Of a DNA stretch of 5,598 nucleotides, positions 1 to 4,985 are shown one piece after another. The notes beneath the pieces were generated by a model that saw only the letters and a list, made by a program, of their open reading frames with translations, was not told the DNA's origin and made no database searches. Each line of letters starts with the position of its first letter. The stretch's first letter is position 1. The stretch comes from Pyrodictiaceae archaeon (GTDB lineage Archaea; Thermoproteota; Thermoprotei_A; Sulfolobales; Pyrodictiaceae). Where the stretch lies: contig JALUFI010000062.1 in assembly GCA_027043685.1 (NCBI GenBank), positions 1-5,598 on the forward strand, in the 5' to 3' direction. The position numbers and the translations under genes are program-made.

Positions 1-1
1 G

Positions 2-826
2 GTCTACACGGTCGAGCACACCGTGTACGACGCGAGGGAGGCCGAAGGGGGCTCACCCGCGGTGGACGAAGCGGCGCAGAGGCTGAGGAGGGTAGCGGGC
101 CAGGCAGGAGGAAAGGGGCTGCACTGCTACACGCCCCTAGGCGAGGAGCACAAAGCAGACCTAGGGAGAGAGCTCAGCGCCATAACCAGGGAGACGAGGA
201 GCCTCGTGGATAGCGGGGTAGCGGCTGCCAATATCGCCCTCTACGCTATGCCGCTCGCGGCCCTCTACCTGGCTGCGGAGCCGCCGGAGCAGCCCTGGAG
301 CCGGGCCCTGGGCCTCCTCCAAGCCCTACTGGAGAAGGCAGATGGGTACATCCATGTGGACCTGGCGCGCCGAGTCGTTGAGCCCCAGGTGCTGCCCGAG
401 CCCCGGGTGGTTGAAGCGCTGCTTCTCGGCGCGGCGCTGCACCAGCGCCTGAGGCACGCAGCCAAGCCCCTAGAGGAGAGGCTGAGGAACGTCGCAGAGG
501 AGGGTGCGTCGCTGGAGGAGCTGAAGAGGGTGCTCAGCCACCTAGGAAGCCTCTACGAGCCAATAGCCAAGGCAGAGCTGGGCAACTTGAAGGATAAGTG
601 TGAAGGGAAGATGGAATGCGTGATAGTGACTTGCCCCGAGCGGTACCCTGGCCTGGACTGCGGCGGCCGCGGCGAGAGCAGCATGGACCCGAGGAACTTG
701 AAGGCGCACGCGGGCCTGGAGAGGAACATCACCGAGGCAAAGCTGGCCGGCGGGAAGCTTTGGCTGCGGTACCGCCGTGGCTGCTGGAAGCAGCTCCACA
801 AGAAACTCAAGAGCCCGGGCTTCTAG
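2..826 (+). CDS. csx1: Csx1-like CRISPR ancillary ribonuclease, C-terminal part (CARF-HEPN family), 5' partial
   Basis: The frame is open to the left edge (codons from position 2), so the GTG at 23 is probably internal and the N-terminus is missing. About 274 residues are visible. Numbered from the GTG at 23, a mostly helical region (about 40-190) leads to a C-terminal HEPN RNase motif, R224-NLKA-H229, followed by AGLERN. Known: Csx1 proteins (TIGR01897-type) are about 450 aa. They carry an N-terminal CARF domain that binds cyclic oligoadenylate made by type III CRISPR complexes, and a HEPN domain whose R-x4-H motif cleaves RNA non-specifically. The motif near the C-terminus fits this. Inferred: about 180 residues with the CARF fold lie upstream. 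Odd: four cysteines (193, 199, 204, 213) form a cluster just before the active site. It converges on the FAD oxidoreductase gene; a T-rich run (CTTTTA) follows the stop. Another HEPN protein is possible but less likely. Confidence 0.72.
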   Translation, partial: VYTVEHTVYDAREAEGGSPAVDEAAQRLRRVAGQAGGKGLHCYTPLGEEHKADLGRELSAITRETRSLVDSGVAAANIALYAMPLAALYLAAEPPEQPWSRALGLLQALLEKADGYIHVDLARRVVEPQVLPEPRVVEALLLGAALHQRLRHAAKPLEERLRNVAEEGASLEELKRVLSHLGSLYEPIAKAELGNLKDKCEGKMECVIVTCPERYPGLDCGGRGESSMDPRNLKAHAGLERNITEAKLAGGKLWLRYRRGCWKQLHKKLKSPGF

Positions 827-840
827 CCCCTTGTTGCCTT

Positions 841-2010
841 TTACTTCAGGGCGGCTATCCAGGACTTGTAGAACGCCTCCTTCATGACCTTGACTAGCGG
901 GTTGACGGCGGATACGTAGCAGCCTAGGCGCCACCTGCCCTCCTTGTCGTCGAAGCTTGTCTCGCAGGTGCCGGCGAAGCCGCTGCTGACGCCGTAGTAG
1001 CCGACGCAGGTCAGTGTGGAGGGGAACCCTGCCACCACCTGGGCGCCGGTTATCTCGCTGACTATCTGCTGGGCGGCGTAGTCGGCGGCGAAGTGTATCG
1101 GTATCCCCGCTGTGGGGAGCCCCGCGGGGGGCATGCTGTGCTCGCCCACCATGAAGACCTCTTCGTAGCGTGGGTGGCGGAACCTCCTGGCCTCGACGCA
1201 TGCCCAGCGCTTGTCCTGGCTGCACTGGAAGCCCTCGCTCGCCGCTAGTGGCTCGGGTAGCCTGCTCGGCGGCACCTTTACCAGGAGGTCGTATCTCTCC
1301 TCCACGTTGCCCGCCCTTATGACGCGCTTCTCCGGGTCAACCTCCTGGAGCCCCTTGTGCCGTATGTACTCCACACCCAGCTCCTCATACTTGGCGAGCC
1401 AGACCTTAGCGTACTCCTCGCTCAGCCTCGCCATCGGCCCCCTGCCCGGCGCGACCACGGCCACCTCTGCCTTGACGCCCCTCTTCCTCATAGCCTCGGC
1501 TATTATCGTGGCTGCCTCGTGGGGGTACATGCCGCAGCGGTGGGGCAGCTCCGGGACCAGGATGACGATGCGGCCGCCCCGGAACCTGGCGAGCGCCCTG
1601 CCCAGCTCCCTGGCGGCCTCAAGGGTGTAGTTGTGGTACCCCGCCTCCGCTAGCCCCGGGTAGGCGTCCCATCCGTAGCGTATACCGAGGGAGACGACGA
1701 GGTAGTCGTAGCTGTGGCTCCCCTTGTCCGTCCTCACCGTCCTGTTGACTGGGTCTATCCTCTCCACCCGCTCCAGGAGCACCCGTACGCCGAGCCTCTC
1801 CAGGCTCTTTATCGGCGCCCTGGTCTCCTCGGGCCTCGCCGACCCGAAGGCCACGTCGGCGAAGAGGGGCTTGAACTCGTGCCACGGGCTGTCAGTGATG
1901 AGCGTTACCTCGGCCTCCCCCTCGGCCTCCTCGAGGAGCCTCGCCACAGTCTTAGCGGCCACCAGGCCCCCGGTGCCGCCGCCGAGTACGAGCACCCTGG
2001 GCGGAGCCAC
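841..2010 (-). CDS. FAD-dependent oxidoreductase, sulfide:quinone reductase / flavocytochrome c (FccB) type
   Basis: Predicted 389 aa from GTG at 2010. Residues 6-24 form the FAD Rossmann motif, with the glycine pattern GGGTGG at 10-15. HEFKPLFADVAFG at 44-56 matches the early SQR/NDH-2-like segment. LPHRCGMYPHEAA at 155-167 carries a redox-type cysteine, C159. VFMVGE at 285-290 is the second FAD-binding motif. C335 lies in a C-terminal segment resembling the SQR/FCC tail. There is no second GxGxxG for NAD(P)H in the middle domain, which fits SQR/FCC rather than NADH dehydrogenase. Known: such enzymes oxidise sulfide and pass electrons to quinone or cytochrome c. Inferred role: membrane-surface sulfide oxidation or a related flavin reaction. 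No signal peptide is seen; the last 20 residues could be an amphipathic anchor. Start choice: GGGGGTG at 2020-2026 lies 9 nt upstream and the product begins four residues before the glycine motif. A longer frame to 2154 would overlap sfsA. Confidence 0.82.
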   Translation of the reverse strand: MAPPRVLVLGGGTGGLVAAKTVARLLEEAEGEAEVTLITDSPWHEFKPLFADVAFGSARPEETRAPIKSLERLGVRVLLERVERIDPVNRTVRTDKGSHSYDYLVVSLGIRYGWDAYPGLAEAGYHNYTLEAARELGRALARFRGGRIVILVPELPHRCGMYPHEAATIIAEAMRKRGVKAEVAVVAPGRGPMARLSEEYAKVWLAKYEELGVEYIRHKGLQEVDPEKRVIRAGNVEERYDLLVKVPPSRLPEPLAASEGFQCSQDKRWACVEARRFRHPRYEEVFMVGEHSMPPAGLPTAGIPIHFAADYAAQQIVSEITGAQVVAGFPSTLTCVGYYGVSSGFAGTCETSFDDKEGRWRLGCYVSAVNPLVKVMKEAFYKSWIAALK

Positions 2011-2019
2011 GCCAGGCCA

Positions 2020-2026
2020 CACCCCC
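2020..2026 (-). promoter_or_regulatory. Shine-Dalgarno-like site for the FAD oxidoreductase gene
   Basis: GGGGGTG on the minus strand, 9 nt before the GTG at 2010. It supports this start over the in-frame GTG at 2022, which would overlap the site, and over the TTG codons at 2040 and 2043. Confidence 0.4.
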
Positions 2027-2041
2027 AGGTGCGGAGACAAC

Positions 2042-2072
2042 AAGCAAAGATGCTTAACCCGCGAAAAAGCAA
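2042..2072. promoter_or_regulatory. Shared divergent promoter region between the FAD oxidoreductase gene and sfsA
   Basis: This AT-richer island in GC-rich DNA contains GCTTAACC and CGAAAAAGC, the only TATA-like elements between the two divergent starts. On the minus strand, an element centred near 2055 would place transcription start near 2029, about 20 nt before the GTG at 2010. On the plus strand, elements centred near 2055 or 2066 would start transcription near 2081-2092, 34-45 nt before the sfsA TTG. A perfect 5-bp inverted repeat (AAGCA-aaga-TGCTT) lies at 2042-2055. Neither box matches the archaeal consensus well, so the exact elements are uncertain. Confidence 0.3.
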
Positions 2073-2111
2073 TCGCCGTGCAAGGGACAGGGACGTAGCA
2101 CAGCTCCCTCC

Positions 2112-2118
2112 GGGGAGG
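2112..2118 (+). promoter_or_regulatory. Shine-Dalgarno site for sfsA that fixes its TTG start
   Basis: GGGGAGG, 7 nt before the TTG at 2126. No in-frame ATG or GTG lies nearby, so the site decides the TTG start. Confidence 0.6.
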
Positions 2119-2125
2119 ACAGCCC

Positions 2126-2842
2126 TTGCTGCTGGCGGCATGGAGCCATGTCAAGAGGGGCCGCTACCTGGGGAGACCCAACCGGTTCACCGTCCGGCTC
2201 GCCGCGGAGCGGGGCGGGGAGAGGCTCTGCCACCTCCACGACCCGGGCCGGCTCCGCCACCTCCTCGCGCCGGGAGCGGAGCTGCTCTACGTGGAGAAGT
2301 GGAGGCCCGGCCGCAGGACAGGCTGCGACATCGTCGCCGCCGTGGAGCCCGGCACCGGGACCCTCGTCCTCGAGGACACGAGGCTCGGCAACCGCTTCCT
2401 CCCACTGGTCGCGGAGAAGCTCATCCCGGGCCTGGAGCCCGGGACACTGGAGCCCGAGAGAACCGTGAACGGGTTCCGGGCCGACTACGTCGCCGCCGAC
2501 AAAGGGGGACGCGTCACCATCATAGAGGTGAAGTCGACGAACCTCGCCAGGGGCGGCGCCGCGCTGTTCCCCGACGCGCCGAGCAGGAGGGCCGTGAGGC
2601 AGCTCGAAGCCATGGCGGCCGCGGCTGAGGCGGGGGCCCGGGCAGTGCTGGTCTTCACCGTGCTCCGCGGCGACGCCGAGCTGGTCAAGCCGAACCGGCC
2701 AGTGGACCCCGTGTTCGCCGCGAGGCTCTGCGCCCTCAGCACCAGGCTCGAGGCCTACGCGTACCGCGTCGAGCCCAGGCTCCACGGGGACAGGCTGGAG
2801 GCATGGTACGGGGGAGAGGCGGGGGTCGAGCCCTGCGGCTAG
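2126..2842 (+). CDS. sfsA: SfsA family protein (sugar fermentation stimulation protein homolog), PD-(D/E)xK nuclease-like fold
   Basis: 238 aa from TTG, matching the usual family length of about 230-240. Family landmarks appear in order: HLHDPGR at 36-42, a PGAELL segment at 49-54, an RxTxxDxV-like stretch at 64-70, a D-x-RLGN stretch at 84-89, RADY at 118-121, IIEVKSTNL at 132-140, FPDA at 148-151, a V-FTVLRGDA stretch at 176-184, and KPNRPVDPVFA at 188-198. D120, E134 and K136 form the PD-(D/E)xK-like triad. Known: SfsA was named for raising maltose-gene expression in E. coli; homologs span bacteria and archaea, and their nucleic-acid-binding or nuclease activity remains poorly defined. An N-terminal OB-like part followed by the nuclease-like core is typical. 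It is divergent from the flavoprotein gene and converges on the ABC operon, so context gives no functional partner. Identification is firm; molecular function is not. Confidence 0.9.
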   Translation: MLLAAWSHVKRGRYLGRPNRFTVRLAAERGGERLCHLHDPGRLRHLLAPGAELLYVEKWRPGRRTGCDIVAAVEPGTGTLVLEDTRLGNRFLPLVAEKLIPGLEPGTLEPERTVNGFRADYVAADKGGRVTIIEVKSTNLARGGAALFPDAPSRRAVRQLEAMAAAAEAGARAVLVFTVLRGDAELVKPNRPVDPVFAARLCALSTRLEAYAYRVEPRLHGDRLEAWYGGEAGVEPCG

Positions 2843-2868
2843 GAGGGGAAGGAATGAATGTGGAGGGG

Positions 2869-4113
2869 CTAGGCCCTGCGCCTCCCACGGAGCCTCGACA
2901 ATAGCCTCTTCACGGTCTCCGGGCCCGTGACCGCCACCTCGCTCTCCAGCGCCCTGACCAGCAGCGCCGCCGCCGCAAGCGTCCAGGCGGCCTGCGCCGC
3001 CAGCGCTAGGGCCGCTGGCTCCGGGCCGGTGAGCGGCGCCAGGGCTGCCAGGGTGGCGGCGCTGTAGGGCACGAGCGCGAACAGCGTGGTCGCGGGCACG
3101 CCCACCAAGAGTATCATCGCGGGCAGCAGCACCGGGAGGCTCACCACGCTGGCCGCAGCCTGGGCGCCCCTTATCGTGGAGGCGAAGAGCCCGATCAGCA
3201 TAGCTGCGGTGACCGCGAAGAGCGCCTCCAGCGCCACCGCGGCCGCGTAGGCGGCGAGGCCGCCTGGGCCATAGTAGCGGAGGATATCCGTCACCGGCGC
3301 AGCCCCGGCGGCCGCCACCTCCCCGCCGCTGGACGCCGTGGAGGCGCTGTGGGCCATGTAGAGGAGCCCCGCTATAGCCGACCCCGCTGCCAGGAGGGCG
3401 GCGACGAGCGCCGCAAGCATCTTCGCCAGGGCTATCCTCGAGCGGGGCAGGGGGAGGCTGAGCAGAACCTCCAGCGTCCTCTCCTCCCTCTCCGCGCCCA
3501 GCATCGCCGCCCCGAGGCTCGCCGCCGGGAAGACCACGAACAACACGGCGTAGGACAGCGTCGTAGCAGCCCCATAGAGCCTGTTGAGGTCGCTGAGCCT
3601 CCACGTCTTCCCCGCGAGCACCACGTAGAGGGAGGCCGTCACGTTCCCGGCGTGGCTCCTCGGGGCCAGGCCGTGCTGTATCCTCGCAACCACCGCCTCG
3701 GGGAGGGTGAGCGTCCTCATTAGCCTCGACAGCTCGCCCGCGACGTAGACGCTGAGCCTGGGCACTGGGGCCGTGGCGTTGACCAGGACAGCGACGTTGT
3801 AGCCCCTCTGGAGCACCGCGAAGGGGTCGCAGCCCCTGAGCAGGCTCGCGTTGAGGGAGCGCGCGGCCGCCTCCGCCAGCAGGGCCGCGAGCGGCGACTC
3901 CCTGGCCCCGCAGAGGAGGACGGCCGCCCTGACGCCCTGTAGCTTGGTAGCGCTGCTCACCTGCTTAACGAGGCCACCCATCATGGGCCCCATGCTGGCA
4001 TAGATTATAAAGGGCAGAACAATCATAGCTATAACCATGGGCTCCCTCAGGAGGCTGCTGAGCTCCTTCCGGAGCAGCCCCACGCCCCCAGGCCCGCCGC
4101 GCCGAGCAGCCAC
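2869..4113 (-). CDS. ABC-2 type transporter permease (NatB-like), integral membrane protein
   Basis: 414 aa from GTG. A cytoplasmic N-terminus leads to TM1 (about 26-46), then a large soluble domain (about 47-180), then a cluster of about five or six hydrophobic segments (about 181-205, 229-252, 286-311, 317-358, 367-387) and a basic C-terminus (RRLLSRLRGRRRA-type tail). The ABC-2/NatB hallmark lies at 208-231: acidic EREERTLEVLLSLPLPRSR followed by ALAK. Known: such permeases pair with a NatA-like ATPase to export ions, drugs or lipids; substrates vary and cannot be read from sequence. The soluble domain should be outside the cell, and it holds the only two cysteines (C68, C95) and three N-x-S/T sequons (N88, N112, N157). 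The gene starts 6 nt after the ATPase stop, so translation is probably coupled. No nearby gene indicates the cargo. Confidence 0.88.
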   Translation of the reverse strand: MAARRGGPGGVGLLRKELSSLLREPMVIAMIVLPFIIYASMGPMMGGLVKQVSSATKLQGVRAAVLLCGARESPLAALLAEAAARSLNASLLRGCDPFAVLQRGYNVAVLVNATAPVPRLSVYVAGELSRLMRTLTLPEAVVARIQHGLAPRSHAGNVTASLYVVLAGKTWRLSDLNRLYGAATTLSYAVLFVVFPAASLGAAMLGAEREERTLEVLLSLPLPRSRIALAKMLAALVAALLAAGSAIAGLLYMAHSASTASSGGEVAAAGAAPVTDILRYYGPGGLAAYAAAVALEALFAVTAAMLIGLFASTIRGAQAAASVVSLPVLLPAMILLVGVPATTLFALVPYSAATLAALAPLTGPEPAALALAAQAAWTLAAAALLVRALESEVAVTGPETVKRLLSRLRGRRRA

Positions 4114-4119
4114 CCGGGC

Positions 4120-4130
4120 TCACCCCCTCC
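4120..4130 (-). promoter_or_regulatory. Ribosome-binding site for the permease, overlapping the ATPase stop codon
   Basis: On the minus strand GGAGGGGGTGA spans the last ATPase codons and its TGA stop. GGTGA ends 6 nt before the permease GTG at 4113. This arrangement suggests translational coupling in one operon and supports the GTG start. Confidence 0.6.
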
Positions 4131-4887
4131 CCGAGCCAGCTATGAGCCTCATGTAGGCCTCCTCGAGGTTCCTGGCCCCCGTCTCCTCGAGTATCTCAGC
4201 CGGAGCCCCCTCGGCCACCAGCCTCCCCGAGCGAATGAACCCTACCCGGGTGCAGAGAGTCTCCACCTCCAGCATGTTGTGGCTGCTGAGGAGCACGGTT
4301 ACCCGGTGCCTCCTGGCGTACTCGGCTATCGTCTCCCTTAGCTCGTAGCTAGCCTCCACGTCGAGGCCGCTCGTGGGCTCATCGAGTATCGCGAGGCGGG
4401 GCCGCACCGCGAGCGCCCACGCCACCTGGACGCGGCGCTTCATCCCCTTACTGTAGTCGCTCATCTTTCTCTCCTCGAGCACCTCCCTCGGGAGCCCGGT
4501 CAGCTCCACGGCCTCCTCCAGCGCCTCCCCTATCCTCCCCGGCTCGCCCCGGGCGCGGAGATAGGTGGAGACCACGAAGCGGAGGTACTCCATCCCGGTT
4601 AGGCGGCGGTAGCCGCCCACCTCCTCGGGGACATAGGTTATCCTCTTCCGGGCCTCCAGGGGCGACGCGGCCACGTCGACGCCGTCGACCACGACCCTGC
4701 CGCTCGTGGGCTTGAGGAGAGTAGCTATTATCCTAAAAGTTGTGGATTTCCCGGCGCCGTTGGGGCCGAGGAGCCCGTAGACCTCGCCCTCCGAGACAGT
4801 GAAGCTCAGGCCGTCCAGGGCCCTCGTGCCGCCCGGGTAGACCTTAACCAGGCCCTCCACGTGGAGCACGGGAGACGGGGCAGCCAA
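4120..4887 (-). CDS. ABC transporter ATP-binding protein (NatA/CcmA-like)
   Basis: 255 aa from TTG at 4887. Motifs in order: Walker A GPNGAGKST 41-49, Q-loop region YVPEE 85-89, signature YSKGM 145-149 (a variant of LSGGQ common in ABC-2 partner ATPases), Walker B LAILDEP 165-171 with catalytic E170, D-loop SGLD 173-176, and switch H203 in SSH. The usual Q-loop glutamine appears to be glutamate (E88 or E89). Known: it hydrolyses ATP to drive the partner ABC-2 permease, encoded immediately downstream in the same operon. Start: the frame stays open upstream to 5037, but that extension is proline- and arginine-rich, lacks ABC features and crosses the promoter. TTG 4887 leaves eight residues before the conserved HVEGLVKVY segment. 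GTG 4869 is an alternative that gives 249 aa. The ribosome-binding site is weak, so the exact start is uncertain. Confidence 0.93.
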   Translation of the reverse strand: MAAPSPVLHVEGLVKVYPGGTRALDGLSFTVSEGEVYGLLGPNGAGKSTTFRIIATLLKPTSGRVVVDGVDVAASPLEARKRITYVPEEVGGYRRLTGMEYLRFVVSTYLRARGEPGRIGEALEEAVELTGLPREVLEERKMSDYSKGMKRRVQVAWALAVRPRLAILDEPTSGLDVEASYELRETIAEYARRHRVTVLLSSHNMLEVETLCTRVGFIRSGRLVAEGAPAEILEETGARNLEEAYMRLIAGSGRG

Positions 4888-4900
4888 GACCCCGGGTACC

Positions 4901-4927
4901 CCGGTGCCCGGAGTACCCTGGCACGGG
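4901..4927. promoter_or_regulatory. Candidate operator: imperfect inverted repeat at the ABC operon start
   Basis: CCGGTGCC and GGCACGGG form an inverted repeat (seven of eight positions pair) around an 11-bp spacer. It lies directly downstream of the TATA-like element in the ABC direction and would cover the predicted transcription start, a usual position for an archaeal repressor site. A related direct repeat also occurs here: GTACCC recurs at 4896 and 4913, 17 bp apart. GC-rich sequence makes chance repeats plausible. Confidence 0.3.
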
Positions 4928-4935
4928 TATTTATG
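4926..4935 (-). promoter_or_regulatory. TATA box for the ABC operon, possibly also for the divergent DUF432-like gene
   Basis: CATAAATACC on the minus strand (TATTTATG on the plus strand) is the most AT-rich tract in this part of the window. It predicts transcription start near 4905 for the ABC operon, 18 nt before TTG 4887. Read on the plus strand it predicts a start near 4957, 29 nt before TTG 4986. No clear BRE is visible on either side, so direction is not settled by sequence. Confidence 0.45.
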
Positions 4936-4985
4936 CGGAGAGCCTTGAAGCCGAGGAGCACCCCGGAAACGGGGCGGCCAGCGCC

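Noticed and set aside
831..844. T-rich run after csx1 as a transcription terminator
   Set aside because: CTTTTA is short and overlaps the flavoprotein stop codon; it could aid termination but is too weak to call.
542..1225. A 227-codon open frame on the minus strand
   Set aside because: It overlaps the csx1-like gene on the opposite strand and the flavoprotein in another frame; both of those have clear motifs and this one has none.
1895..1901. GTGATGA, a perfect C-box match of a C/D box sRNA
   Set aside because: No D box (CTGA) follows at suitable distance, and the site lies inside the flavoprotein coding sequence; a chance match.
2011..2154. N-terminal extension of the flavoprotein gene to 2154
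   Set aside because: It would overlap the sfsA start and its ribosome-binding site, and places 48 unrelated residues before the FAD motif.
1714..2628. A 304-codon open frame on the plus strand
   Set aside because: It is antisense to the flavoprotein and out of frame with sfsA; composition is Arg/Pro/Gly-rich with no family resemblance.
2054..3604. A 516-codon open frame on the minus strand across sfsA and the permease
   Set aside because: It is antisense to the well-supported SfsA gene and out of frame with the permease. The product is low-complexity, rich in Gly, Arg, Pro and Ala, with no recognisable motif. High G+C makes stops rare in shadow frames.
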